From the NCBI RefSeq assembly GCF_001895005.1, contig NZ_BCXH01000014.1:62001-126000 (forward strand): DNA of 64,000 bases, in the 5' to 3' direction. Below are positions 16,496 to 25,032 of this stretch, in pieces; position 1 is the stretch's first letter, and every line of letters begins with the position of its first letter. A program made the position numbers and the translations under genes. This DNA is from Rhodococcus yunnanensis NBRC 103083 (lineage in GTDB: Bacteria > Actinomycetota > Actinomycetes > Mycobacteriales > Mycobacteriaceae). Under the pieces are notes generated by a model, which was not told the origin of the DNA, did no database searches, and worked only from the letters and a program-made list of their open reading frames with translations.

Positions 16496-17530
16496 ATGAG
16501 CACGATGAGAGCAGTGCAGGTCGTGGGCTACCACGAGAATCTGCGCATGGCGGAACTGCCGATTCCCACCCCTACCGGGCCGTTCGACGTCGTCGTCAAG
16601 ATCGGCGGCGCAGGTGTCTGCCGGACCGACCTGCACATCCTGGAAGGCCAGTGGGCCGAGAAATCGAACGTCCAACTGCCGTACACGATCGGGCACGAGA
16701 ACGCAGGCTGGGTACATGCCGTCGGCTCGGCGGTGACCAACGTCGCCGAGGGTGACAAGGTCATCGTGCACCCGCTCATCACGTGCGGGCTGTGCCGGGC
16801 ATGCCGGTCCGGCGACGACGTGCACTGCGAGGTCAACCAGTTTCCGGGTATCGACACCAACGGCGGCTACGCCGAGTACCTGAAGACGTCGGCACGCAGT
16901 GTCGTGAAGATCGACGATTCCCTCGAACCCGCAGACGTCGCGGCGCTTGCCGACGCTGGACTGACTGCATATCACGCCGCGGCCAAGGCGTCGAAGCACC
17001 TGACGCCGCGTGATCGTGTCGTCGTCATCGGCGCAGGCGGGCTGGGGCACATCGGGATTCAGGTACTGAAGTCACTGACGTCGGCAGAGATCGTCGTCGT
17101 CGACCGTAACGCCGACGCCGTGAAGTTGGCGCTCTCGATCGGCGCGGATCACGGCGTCGTCGCCGACGGCTCACACGTCGACCAGGTGTTGGAGTTGACG
17201 GGCGGCACCGGGGGCGAAGCGGTCATCGACTTCGTCGGCGAAGGCGGCGCAACCAAGGAAGGCGTCGCGATGCTCAAGGGGGCAGGCAACTACTACGTCG
17301 TCGGCTACGGCGAGAACATCGATGTGCCGACCATCGACATCGTGTCCTCGGAGATCAACATCATCGGTAATCTGGTGGGGTCGTACAACGACCTGTGCGA
17401 TCTGATGGCCTTGGCCGCTCGTGGATCGGTGGTGCTGCACACAGCGAAGTACAAGCTCGACGACTTCCAGAGCGCCATAGACGATTTGAACGCCGGCGCC
17501 ATCCGCGGCCGCGCCATCCTCACCCCATAA
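16496..17530 (+). CDS. Zinc-dependent NAD(P) alcohol dehydrogenase
   Basis: 344 aa MDR-family enzyme. Catalytic zinc ligands are in GAGVCRTDLHI (Cys) and TIGHENAG (His); the structural zinc site is CGLCRACRSGDDVHC. The NAD-binding motif VVIGAGGLGHIGIQVLKSL lies near 180. It oxidises a primary or secondary alcohol to aldehyde or ketone in the cytosol. Position after the amidohydrolase and DUF59 genes mirrors the alcohol dehydrogenase that follows propane monooxygenase genes. GAGAGAGAAC precedes the ATG by a few bases. A small monooxygenase gene follows 12 bp later. Confidence 0.92.
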   Translation: MSTMRAVQVVGYHENLRMAELPIPTPTGPFDVVVKIGGAGVCRTDLHILEGQWAEKSNVQLPYTIGHENAGWVHAVGSAVTNVAEGDKVIVHPLITCGLCRACRSGDDVHCEVNQFPGIDTNGGYAEYLKTSARSVVKIDDSLEPADVAALADAGLTAYHAAAKASKHLTPRDRVVVIGAGGLGHIGIQVLKSLTSAEIVVVDRNADAVKLALSIGADHGVVADGSHVDQVLELTGGTGGEAVIDFVGEGGATKEGVAMLKGAGNYYVVGYGENIDVPTIDIVSSEINIIGNLVGSYNDLCDLMALAARGSVVLHTAKYKLDDFQSAIDDLNAGAIRGRAILTP

Positions 17531-17542
17531 GGAGTTCCAAGC

Positions 17543-17869
17543 ATGATCTTCATCGTGGTCAAGTTCGAAACGAAGCCCGACTGGACGGAGCGGTGGCCTG
17601 ACCACGTAGCCGAGTTCACCGAGGCGACCAGGGCCGAGGAGGGGAATCTGTGGTTCGACTGGTCCCGTTCCCTGGAGGAGCCCAACGTGTACGTCCTCGT
17701 CGAAGCGTTCCGCGACGGCGACGCGGGCGGCGTGCACGTGAACAGCGATCACTTCAAGAAAGCGGTCGAAGAGCTGCCCAAGGGTCTCGCTTCGACGCCC
17801 AAGATCATCAGCGAGTCGATCGATGCGACCGGCTGGAACGAGATGGGTGAAATGAAAGTGTCATCGTGA
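17543..17869 (+). CDS. Antibiotic biosynthesis monooxygenase (ABM) domain protein
   Basis: 108 aa. The ferredoxin-like ABM fold is recognisable from MIFIVVKFETKPDWTERW, NLWFDWSRSLEEPNVYVLVE and the SDHFKKAVEELPK helix. Members are cofactor-free quinol oxygenases or haem/flavin helpers; the role here is open. AAGGAG lies nine bases upstream, 12 bp after the alcohol dehydrogenase, so it is the fourth gene of that transcript. Confidence 0.8.
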   Translation: MIFIVVKFETKPDWTERWPDHVAEFTEATRAEEGNLWFDWSRSLEEPNVYVLVEAFRDGDAGGVHVNSDHFKKAVEELPKGLASTPKIISESIDATGWNEMGEMKVSS

Positions 17870-17906
17870 CCACGTAGCTGATCACGTAGTTACCCGCCTG
17901 CCGGCG

Positions 17907-17971
17907 GCGCCTTTCCGAGTGCATTGTGATGTGAGTCATACGGACTTTCGCACTCCGTCTCGGAAAGGCGC
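17907..17971 (+). promoter_or_regulatory. Long hairpin in the 5' leader that covers the Shine-Dalgarno of the flavoenzyme gene
   Basis: Perfect 13-bp arms GCGCCTTTCCGAG (17907-17919) and CTCGGAAAGGCGC (17959-17971). The right arm contains GGAAAGG, the ribosome binding site for ATG 17980. If transcribed as leader RNA it would block translation. The 39-nt loop contains TGTGA-N6-TCATA (17925-17940), close to a CRP/GlxR site. Confidence 0.7.
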
Positions 17972-17979
17972 ACACAGCA

Positions 17980-19191
17980 ATGACCGACACACTAGAGGCA
18001 CCCTCTCCCGCCACACCCACCTCCGCCACACCCGCAGCACTTGCCGCCGATTACGCCGAGCGCGCACGCATCGTCGCGCAGGTCGTCGAGCGGGAGGCGA
18101 ACGACATCGAGGCCAGCGCGACCATCACCACCGCCGTGTACGAAGCCCTCGTCGAACAGGAACTGTTCTGGCTCCTCGTTCCCACCGAATTCGGTGGCGG
18201 CGGACAAGGAATCGTCGAGTCGCTGAAGGTGATCGAAGAGATCTCGCGCGCCGACGGATCCACCGGATGGGCGCTCATGGCCAACGCGTTCAGCACCGGT
18301 GTCGCAGTCGGATTCATGAACGACGCCGGTGCCCGCGAGATGTTCGACGGCCCCGCACGAGGCATCACCGCAGGCATGATCATGCCCACGGGCAAGGGAG
18401 TTCGCGTCGACGGCGGCTACCGCGTCACCGGCCGCTTCCAGTTCGGCAGTGGTTCGGCCCACGCGTCCTGGATCGGTGCAGGATTCGTCGTCCACGACGA
18501 CGCGGGCAACCCGGTACTCGACGCCAACGGCGGACCCGACTGCCGCATCGCCTTCGTACCCCGTACCGACGTCGAGTTTCTCGGTAACTGGAACGTGATG
18601 GGCATGGTCGGAACCGGTAGTTACGACTACCTCGTCGACGACGTCTTCGTCCCCGACAAGTTCACGATGGAGACCTTCTCGACGGTGCCGGTCCGGCCCG
18701 AGCCCGTCTACAAGCTGGGCCTGCTCGGCATCGGCGTCGGTGGACACGCTCCCGTCGCGCTCGGAATCGCCACTCGCGCACTCGAAGAGGTCGTGAAGAT
18801 CGGATCCAAGAAGCAACGCCCGGGTTACGACGGCCCCGTCGGCGAATCTCAGTTGTTCCTCCGTGATTTCGCGAAGAAGGAAGCGCTCCTGCAGGCAGCT
18901 CGCCTGTATGTGTACGAGGCGCACGGAGACGCCGAGGAGACTGCCCGCCGAGGCGAGGAGATTACCGACGAACAGCGTGCGCGCTTGCGTCAGGTCACCA
19001 CGTGGGTGCAGGAAGTTGCCGGCGAAATCGTCGAATTCGCCCATCGTTGGGCCGGAAGCCAGGCGATTCGTAACCCCAGTGCCCTCGGACGGTGCAGCCG
19101 CGACATCGCGGTCGCCACGCAGCACATGCTCGTCGATCAGATCAGTTTGGTAGAGGCCGCCAAGGCCATCGTTCCGTCGTACGACAAGTAA
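17980..19191 (+). CDS. Acyl-CoA-dehydrogenase-like flavin-dependent monooxygenase
   Basis: 403 aa. The sequence FGGGGQGIVESLKVIEEIS, then ADGSTGWALMANA and RFQFGSGSAHASWIGAGFV fits the HsaA/DszC-like branch of the acyl-CoA dehydrogenase superfamily, in which reduced flavin and O2 hydroxylate a substrate. A true dehydrogenase cannot be excluded. A C-terminal four-helix domain with a conserved Arg/His region (SQAIRNPSALGRCSRDIAVATQHM) is typical. The gene has its own leader with a 13-bp stem covering the ribosome site. The SDR gene follows 19 bp downstream and should be co-transcribed. Confidence 0.82.
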   Translation: MTDTLEAPSPATPTSATPAALAADYAERARIVAQVVEREANDIEASATITTAVYEALVEQELFWLLVPTEFGGGGQGIVESLKVIEEISRADGSTGWALMANAFSTGVAVGFMNDAGAREMFDGPARGITAGMIMPTGKGVRVDGGYRVTGRFQFGSGSAHASWIGAGFVVHDDAGNPVLDANGGPDCRIAFVPRTDVEFLGNWNVMGMVGTGSYDYLVDDVFVPDKFTMETFSTVPVRPEPVYKLGLLGIGVGGHAPVALGIATRALEEVVKIGSKKQRPGYDGPVGESQLFLRDFAKKEALLQAARLYVYEAHGDAEETARRGEEITDEQRARLRQVTTWVQEVAGEIVEFAHRWAGSQAIRNPSALGRCSRDIAVATQHMLVDQISLVEAAKAIVPSYDK

Positions 19192-19210
19192 TCAGGGAAA
19201 GGTTCGGAGA

Positions 19211-20047
19211 ATGGGACAGCTCGAAGGAAAAGTAGCCCTCGTCACCGGAGCCGCACGCGGACAGGGACGTTCGCATGCAGTCCGCCTCGCGGAGGAGGGT
19301 GCCGACGTCATCGTCGTCGACCTCTGCGACAAGCCGCAGACCACGAAGTACAAGGGATCCTCGCGCGAGGATCTGGATCAGACGGTGCGCGAGATCGAGA
19401 AGTTCGATCGTCGGGCTCATGCCGTCGTCGCCGATGTGCGCAATCTCGGCGAGTTGGAAGCCGCGGTATCGGCGGGTATCGCGGAACTGGGCCGCCTCGA
19501 CACCGTGGTCGCGAATGCTGGGATCTTCTCGTCCGCTCCGCTGCACGAACTGAGCGAAGAGCAGTGGGACGAGATGATCGACATCAATCTCTCGGGTGTG
19601 TGGAAGACCATGCGCGCCACCGTTCCGCATCTGATCGAACAGGGCGAGGGCGGATCCATCATCCTGATCTCCTCGACCGGCGGAATCCAGGGCTTCCCCA
19701 ACTTCGCGCACTACGTGGCAGCGAAGCACGGTGTCACCGGACTCGCGCGGACCGCGTCGAACGAGCTGGGTCAGTACAGCATTCGCTGCAACTCGATTCA
19801 TCCGACGTCGGTGTTGACGGACATGATCGACAACGAACCGATGTACAAGCTCTTCCGTCCCGACCTCGAGCACCCGACCCAGGACGACTTCCGTGAAGCA
19901 TGCCAGGGCGCGATGAACACCCTCCCTGTCCCGTGGGTCGACGCCGTCGACATCAGCAACGGCGTCGTGTGGCTGGCCTCGGATGCAGCTCGCTACGTGA
20001 CGGGCATCGCGCTCCCGATCGACGCAGGGGCACTCAGCAAGGTCTAG
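19211..20047 (+). CDS. Mycofactocin-coupled SDR family oxidoreductase
   Basis: 278 aa. SDR motifs: TGAARGQGRSHAVRLAEEGA for the cofactor, NAG (NAGIF) and the catalytic Ser/Tyr/Lys set (SSTGG, YVAAKH). The insertion after the second beta strand (CDKPQTTKYKGSSREDL) marks the mycofactocin-dependent subgroup (carveol dehydrogenase-like), which holds NAD tightly and passes electrons to the peptide-derived cofactor mycofactocin. It likely oxidises the alcohol made or used by the upstream enzymes. The stop codon lies in a 17-bp duplication shared with the downstream gap. Confidence 0.9.
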   Translation: MGQLEGKVALVTGAARGQGRSHAVRLAEEGADVIVVDLCDKPQTTKYKGSSREDLDQTVREIEKFDRRAHAVVADVRNLGELEAAVSAGIAELGRLDTVVANAGIFSSAPLHELSEEQWDEMIDINLSGVWKTMRATVPHLIEQGEGGSIILISSTGGIQGFPNFAHYVAAKHGVTGLARTASNELGQYSIRCNSIHPTSVLTDMIDNEPMYKLFRPDLEHPTQDDFREACQGAMNTLPVPWVDAVDISNGVVWLASDAARYVTGIALPIDAGALSKV

Positions 20048-20063
20048 CACTCAGCAAGGTCCA
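20030..20063. repeat. 17-bp duplication spanning the SDR stop codon
   Basis: GCACTCAGCAAGGTCTA (20030-20046) and GCACTCAGCAAGGTCCA (20047-20063). The TAG stop covers the unit junction. Confidence 0.85.
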
Positions 20064-20067
20064 GCGT

Positions 20068-22734
20068 TCAGGATCTGCCGGCGGCGTGGAAGTATCCCGC
20101 GACTTCCTGCCGCCGGCTCATGCCCAGTTTCTGCAGAACACGTTCGACGTGGCCCTCGATGGTGCGCGGCGACAACACGAGCGCAGCGGCAATGTCCTTG
20201 TTGGACAACCCGTCCGCCAGCATCTCCGCCACTTCGTGTTCGCGTGGAGACAGGTCGGCGACGGGGGCGCCTGAACCTTCTGGTGCGGCCGCCCGTGTCG
20301 CTGTCGCTGTCGCTGCCGCTGTCGTTGTCGTTGTCGTTGTGGCTGTCGTGCCGAGGGCGTAGCGGGTCAGTTCGGAGACCGACATGGCCGTCCCAGATGT
20401 CCGACGTGCCTCGAACTCGTTGCTACCCAGAGCCTCCCGGGCCCGTTCTTCGAACACTTCCCGTTTGCCGATCCAGTGGCCGGAGCCGTAGAGCTGCTCG
20501 CCGAACGATCCCCACATCGCCGACGCGGCCCCGAGAAGGACCGCTGCTCGGTCGGGTGAACCGGATTCGGCCTCCGCCCAGGCGAGCAGATCGGTCATCA
20601 GCGTGGTTCCGACCACGTCGTCGAAGGTCTGGTGGAGTCCGAGAGCGTCGACCGCGCAGGTCGCCGCGTCGGTGAACCGCTCGGCGACGAGATGGACCAA
20701 ACCGAGCCCGTACACCGCGTACGACCGGAGCCACAGTTCACCGTTCGACTCGGCGGCAACCCGAACCGAGTCGAACGCCGCGTGCGCGTCGTCGAGGTTC
20801 CCCGTGAAACTGTGCACCATGCCGAGGTGGATCTTCATGGTGTACAACAGGTCGACGCGGTCGGGAATCTTCTGGTACAACTCGTCCGAAGTCGTCAAGA
20901 ACTCGATCGCCGGTTCGAAACGCCCGTCGAAGAACTCGTTGAGTCCGAGAACGTGCGTCGAGAATGCCTGTACCAGAGGGTCTTCGTCGATGTTCTCGGC
21001 CAACGCACGCCGCAAGACGGTATCGGCGCCTGCACGGTCGCCCTGCAACGTCATGACCAGCCCTGCGGTGGCCGACGCCCGAGTGCGGACCGCCGCGAAC
21101 TCGGGTTGACTGAGAACGCGGTCCAGCCAGAGTCGGTGCTCGGGAACGGAGATTCCGCACGCCCACAGGAACCACACATCGGCGATCAGTCCGGCGGCTC
21201 GCTGTGCCTGGGCGGAATCCGGGGACCGTAGAGCATGCTCGAGTGCGAACCTGATGTCCGAACGATTGTCGCGGACACACGAGCTCGATTCCACCTGACG
21301 GGGTCCGAACCAACTGTCCGCAGCTCGGCTCAACACCGACGCACACCACGAGAAGTGACGGTCACGCAACGCTTCTGCCTCGGCCGGGTTCAACTGTGCT
21401 GCGCCGTACTCGCGCAGACTCTCCAGCATGCGAAAGCGAACCCTTCCGTCGTCCTCGATCCGCTGCAGTATGGATTTCGCCACCAACGCGAACACGCCGT
21501 CGAGAATGCCGTGCGGTGAGATTCCGCGCCCCGCGCACACCTGCTCGGCCATGTCGAGATCGAACGCACCGACGAACACGGAGGTGCGAGCCCACAGCAA
21601 TTGCTGCTCGCGAGTGCACAACTCGTAGCTCCAGTCCATCGTCGCCTGCAGGCTGCGGTGACGCGTCGGGCCGGTGCGATTGCCCTCGGTGAGCAGATCG
21701 AGCCTTCTGTCCAACCGCGCCGACAGCTGGTCGATCGACAGCACGCTGAGCCGGGAGCACGCGAGCTCGATGGCCAACGGCATTCCGTCGAGGCGGGCGC
21801 ACACCCGTTCGACCGCTTCCCGGTTGGCGGGCGTCACCGTGAACGCAGGCAGAATCGCCGCAGCTCGCGACGCGAACAGTTCGACGGCTCCCGGCGTCGA
21901 ACCTCGTTGTGGATCTGCACTCGTGTGCATCGGCTGCAGCGCAAGCCGGTGTTCCTCGGGGATGCCGAGGATCTCGCGGCTGGTGGCGATGATGTGGAGC
22001 TGGGTGGTGCCGCGCAGCAGCAGGGAGATCAGCCGTGCGCTGGCGTCGAGCAGATGCTCGCAGTTGTCGAAGACCAGCAACATCCTTCTGGTGCTCAGAT
22101 ATTCGAGCAAGTTGTTCTCGATGGACGAGCCCTGCAGGCCCCGCGCGGGCAGTCGGAGGGCGTCGGCCACCGCCTGCGGCAATAGCTCGGGCATGTGCAG
22201 CGAACCGAGTTCGACGACGCGTACCCCGTCGGCGAACGCTCGTCGAAATCGCGTGGCGGCCTGAACGGCCAAGCGTGTCTTGCCCATTCCGCCGGGACCG
22301 TTGATCGTGATCAGACGATCGGTACCCATGAGCAGTTGCAGTGTGCGTAGCTCGGAGTCGCGACCGATGAAGGGCGTCGCGTAGTTCGGTAGGGAGGGTG
22401 CGGGTTCGGTGTCGACGGCGGTGTCGGACAGCTCCGCAAGCTGCCGTCGTGCGGAGTCGATTCGTCGGGTGAGGGTGGTGCGTGATCCGTCCCAGCCGAT
22501 TCTGCGCCCGATGTCGCCGGTACCCAGGTCGGGCGTCGCGGCGAGGATGTCGCGAATGGCCGCGTCGGTACCGTCGTCGGTACGGCGGATGCTGCGCCGA
22601 TCGTCCGGCGGAGCGTCGAGCGAGAGCGCTCGTCGGACGGTGTTTCTCGACATCGACAACCTCTGCGCGATCCCGGTGATGGGGACGCCCGAGGTGTGCA
22701 GGGTTCGGATTTCATGCCACTCGTCGGCGTTCAC
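20068..22734 (-). CDS. LuxR-type regulator with N-terminal HTH and NB-ARC/AfsR-like ATPase
   Basis: 888 aa. An N-terminal IS21-like helix-turn-helix (TSGVPITGIAQRLSMSRNTV, 14-33) is followed by the ATPase with Walker A GPGGMGKT (146-153) and Walker B LLVFDNCEHLL. A winged-helix/TPR-rich middle follows, then a low-complexity run of Thr/Ala (from a 6-bp repeat at about 20291-20350) and a LuxR helix-turn-helix (LSPREHEVAEMLADGLSNKD...SPRTIEGHVERVLQKLG). Two DNA-binding domains in one polypeptide is uncommon for LAL/SARP-like proteins. It ends 20 bp from the convergent SDR gene. The target is unknown. Confidence 0.88.
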   Translation of the reverse strand: MNADEWHEIRTLHTSGVPITGIAQRLSMSRNTVRRALSLDAPPDDRRSIRRTDDGTDAAIRDILAATPDLGTGDIGRRIGWDGSRTTLTRRIDSARRQLAELSDTAVDTEPAPSLPNYATPFIGRDSELRTLQLLMGTDRLITINGPGGMGKTRLAVQAATRFRRAFADGVRVVELGSLHMPELLPQAVADALRLPARGLQGSSIENNLLEYLSTRRMLLVFDNCEHLLDASARLISLLLRGTTQLHIIATSREILGIPEEHRLALQPMHTSADPQRGSTPGAVELFASRAAAILPAFTVTPANREAVERVCARLDGMPLAIELACSRLSVLSIDQLSARLDRRLDLLTEGNRTGPTRHRSLQATMDWSYELCTREQQLLWARTSVFVGAFDLDMAEQVCAGRGISPHGILDGVFALVAKSILQRIEDDGRVRFRMLESLREYGAAQLNPAEAEALRDRHFSWCASVLSRAADSWFGPRQVESSSCVRDNRSDIRFALEHALRSPDSAQAQRAAGLIADVWFLWACGISVPEHRLWLDRVLSQPEFAAVRTRASATAGLVMTLQGDRAGADTVLRRALAENIDEDPLVQAFSTHVLGLNEFFDGRFEPAIEFLTTSDELYQKIPDRVDLLYTMKIHLGMVHSFTGNLDDAHAAFDSVRVAAESNGELWLRSYAVYGLGLVHLVAERFTDAATCAVDALGLHQTFDDVVGTTLMTDLLAWAEAESGSPDRAAVLLGAASAMWGSFGEQLYGSGHWIGKREVFEERAREALGSNEFEARRTSGTAMSVSELTRYALGTTATTTTTTTAAATATATRAAAPEGSGAPVADLSPREHEVAEMLADGLSNKDIAAALVLSPRTIEGHVERVLQKLGMSRRQEVAGYFHAAGRS
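20291..20350. repeat. 6-bp microsatellite coding a Thr/Ala linker
   Basis: About eight copies of GCTGTC/GTTGTC-type hexamers within the LuxR/NB-ARC gene; they encode the low-complexity Thr/Ala linker before the C-terminal DNA-binding domain. Confidence 0.75.
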
Positions 22735-23034
22735 AGTTGCCTCCTCGACACGTCGTCGTGTCCCTACCGATTGAGACTTGGATCACTCTTCTGCACCGAC
22801 GGGGTGCTTGTCAATCGCCGGGGGTCAACTACGGTCACTCGGCGCGGGTGATCACCCGGATGCGACGCCGCATGGCCCTTGTGACCTGCGCTGTCGTCGT
22901 CCTACGTCGGCTCGCGGGTACCCCGTGGCGGACCACGTAGTCGAACGGTTTTGCTGCCGACGACTGTGGCCCAGAGTGATAAGGAGCACAGGACCTCGAT
23001 GTGCTCGGCACACGACACGAAGGGACACACAACC
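22735..23034. other. 300-bp intergenic region between divergent regulator and SnoaL-like gene
   Basis: No convincing gene is seen. A perfect 14-bp palindrome CGGGTGATCACCCG lies at 22845-22858, a candidate operator for one of the flanking genes. The last 50 bases are the leader of the SnoaL-like gene, with AAGGGA at 23020-23025. Confidence 0.6.
22845..22858. promoter_or_regulatory. 14-bp perfect palindrome
   Basis: CGGGTGATCACCCG, midway between the divergent LuxR/NB-ARC gene and the SnoaL-like gene. A possible operator; no regulator is assigned. Confidence 0.45.
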
Positions 23035-23430
23035 ATGAGCCAGCAGAATGCAGAGGCGCTCACAGCAGCGTTCGCGGCAGCCGACGCAGGAGATCCGGGA
23101 CCTCTCGTCGCGCTCTATTCCGACGATCTCACATGGGCGGGTTTCACCCTGGAGGGCGACCTGAGGCTCTACACCAAGGGTGAGTTCCTCGAAGCGTTCG
23201 GAGTTCTGGCCAAGCTCGACGCGTCGGCGAACGAGGTCGTCAGCGTCGAGGTCGTCGGGGACGAACTCGTCACCGCGAACATCCGTGCCTACCGCAAGCT
23301 CGGTGACGAGGAACTCGACATCACGATGGTCATGACCCACCGCTTCGTCGACGGCAAGGTGGTTCGGGGTACCGACATGGTGCCATCGAGCTTCGAAGCC
23401 TTCTGGTCGCGGATCGGTATCACGGTGTAG
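23035..23430 (+). CDS. SnoaL-like / NTF2-fold protein
   Basis: 131 aa from ATG 23035, selected because AAGGGA stands nine bases upstream. The sequence (LTAAFAAADAGDPGPLVALYSDDLTWAGF, later MVMTHRFVDGKVVRGTDMVPS) fits the NTF2-like fold used by SnoaL cyclases, ketosteroid-isomerase relatives and many orphan proteins. No catalytic Asp/His pair can be assigned with confidence. It is separated from the thiolase gene by a strong bidirectional hairpin and looks monocistronic. Confidence 0.75.
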   Translation: MSQQNAEALTAAFAAADAGDPGPLVALYSDDLTWAGFTLEGDLRLYTKGEFLEAFGVLAKLDASANEVVSVEVVGDELVTANIRAYRKLGDEELDITMVMTHRFVDGKVVRGTDMVPSSFEAFWSRIGITV

Positions 23431-23436
23431 TCGTGT

Positions 23437-23482
23437 GCCGCGCGCGCAGTGACCTCGAAAGGTGACTGCGCGCGCGTGCGGC
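23437..23482. terminator. Bidirectional terminator between SnoaL-like and thiolase genes
   Basis: CGCGCGCAGT (23441-23450) pairs with ACTGCGCGCG (23465-23474), with inner ACCT/AGGT pairs around a CGAA tetraloop. It lies between two convergent genes. Confidence 0.8.
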
Positions 23483-23485
23483 GCG

Positions 23486-24628
23486 TCAGCGCCGCAACAC
23501 ACTGATCACGCAGGCATTTCCGTCCATACCGGCTGCGCCGCCGCCCATCGTCTCGACGACGCCTGTCTCGTGCTTGGCGACCTGCCTCGGTCCGGCGTCA
23601 CCGCGGAGCTGCCAGACGATCTCGGCCAGCTGCGCAGTACCGGTGGCGCCCAACGGATGTCCTCGCGACAGCAGACCGCCGCTGGGATTGACCGGTTGCG
23701 GTCCGGTGCGAGCGGTGTAACCGGAGGGCGCCATCTGCGCGCCCTCGCCCAGTTCGGCGACCCCGAGTGCTTCGAGTGTGGTGATCTCGCCGATCGTGAA
23801 GGCGTCGTGTACTTCCATGACGTCGATGTCCTTCGGCGAGATTCCTGCTGCGGTGAATGCTTTGTCGGCGGCCCGAGCAACACAATCGAATCCCCATACG
23901 TGCTTGGAACCATGGTCCCACAGGGCGCCGGAAACCATCGCCGAGGACAGAACTTTCACATCGCGGTGGCGCGCTCTGGGTCGTCCGATCACCGCAGCGC
24001 CTGCGCCGTCGGTCGTCGGGCAGCATTGCAGAAACGTCAGCGGCTCGGCGATCGCCCGAGAGCCGAGAACCTCCTCGATGGTCGGCGCACCCATTCTCAG
24101 ATGAGCCCGCGGATTGTCGAGGCCGTTGGTCTTGTTCTTGACGGCCACTGCGGCCAGCTGCTCCGGCGTCACCCCGTACTGGCCGATGTAGCGCTGTGCC
24201 TGCAACGCGTACAACCCGGGAAGCGGAAGCGACGCAGCACCTTCGGGGTCGGTGGCCTCGGGCACTATTGCACCGGTGAACAGTGTCGACATCTGGTCGA
24301 CGCCGAGTACGAGCACGCAGTCGAACCTGCCCACTCGCACTGCCTCCACCGCCTCGTGGTACGCCGCGGTGCCACTGGCACAGGCATTTTCGATGGTCCA
24401 CATCGGTATTCCCGGTAGTCCGAGTCCGCGTTGGATCCGAGTCGCGACGCCGGGGGGACCGAACACGGTTCCCACGATGATGGCATCGATGTCCAGTGGG
24501 TCGATCTCGGCGTCGCCGATCGCTTCGGTGACGGCTTCCCACGCGAGCGACTCGACGCGGCGGTGCTGGAACGCGCCGTAGTCCGACGTCCCGACGCCCA
24601 ACACCGCGACGTCGCGGTCGGCGCTCAC
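23486..24628 (-). CDS. Thiolase family protein (lipid-transfer/SCP-x-like), DUF35 partner
   Basis: 380 aa from GTG 24628, which overlaps the DUF35 stop (GTGA). Thiolase features: nucleophile Cys in ENACASGTAAYHEAV, His in SRGHPLGATGTAQ and the terminal GGGAAGMDGNACVISVL loop. The second catalytic Cys of degradative thiolases is not at its usual place (VVETMGGG), which is closer to SCP-x and aldolase-type members. Such proteins form complexes with DUF35 subunits and carry out C-C bond cleavage or formation on CoA thioesters. It is the last gene of the ten-gene operon and fits as the cleavage step after carboxylation and CoA activation. Confidence 0.88.
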   Translation of the reverse strand: MSADRDVAVLGVGTSDYGAFQHRRVESLAWEAVTEAIGDAEIDPLDIDAIIVGTVFGPPGVATRIQRGLGLPGIPMWTIENACASGTAAYHEAVEAVRVGRFDCVLVLGVDQMSTLFTGAIVPEATDPEGAASLPLPGLYALQAQRYIGQYGVTPEQLAAVAVKNKTNGLDNPRAHLRMGAPTIEEVLGSRAIAEPLTFLQCCPTTDGAGAAVIGRPRARHRDVKVLSSAMVSGALWDHGSKHVWGFDCVARAADKAFTAAGISPKDIDVMEVHDAFTIGEITTLEALGVAELGEGAQMAPSGYTARTGPQPVNPSGGLLSRGHPLGATGTAQLAEIVWQLRGDAGPRQVAKHETGVVETMGGGAAGMDGNACVISVLRR

Positions 24629-25032
24629 GAGTCGACCTCGGCGACGAGGTCGCCGTGTTCGAGACCGGTCACCGTGACGCGGGTGTCGATCGGCACCGAC
24701 TCGGGAACGAGGAGATGCGCCAGGACTCGGGGTCCGTCGTCGAGGTCGATGTAGCCGAGTGCGAACGGCGGCTTTCTGTTGCCTACAGGGATTGCCACGA
24801 CGGTGGAAGACCACATGCTGCCCGACGGCGAGAAGGTGTCTTCGACCAGCGGTCCTCTACAGACCGGGCACCACGGCAGATCCCGCTGCGCGGAGGGGTT
24901 TCGGCACGCCGTGCACCTCAGACCGTGTATCCGGTCGTGCGCGAATATCGGTCGACTGTCCGCAACCGCCAAACCTCCCTTGACCGCACCGGGGCGTCGT
25001 TTGGTGACGCGGCCCTCGGCCGGAATGGTCAT
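24625..25032 (-). CDS. DUF35 Zn-ribbon/OB-fold protein
   Basis: 135 aa. An N-terminal zinc ribbon (CTACRNPSAQRDLPWCPVCRG) is followed by an OB-fold (SSTVVAIPVGNRKPPFALGYIDLDDG). DUF35 proteins bind acyl-CoA and serve as obligate partners of thiolases or thiolase-like aldolases; the adjacent thiolase gene overlaps it by 4 bp. Its ATG overlaps the carboxyltransferase stop (TGATG), so all three are translationally coupled. Confidence 0.9.
   Translation of the reverse strand: MTIPAEGRVTKRRPGAVKGGLAVADSRPIFAHDRIHGLRCTACRNPSAQRDLPWCPVCRGPLVEDTFSPSGSMWSSTVVAIPVGNRKPPFALGYIDLDDGPRVLAHLLVPESVPIDTRVTVTGLEHGDLVAEVDS

Noticed and set aside
22735-23034. Short open frames in the 300-bp gap before the SnoaL-like gene
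   Set aside because: They lack ribosome sites and family features and conflict with each other.
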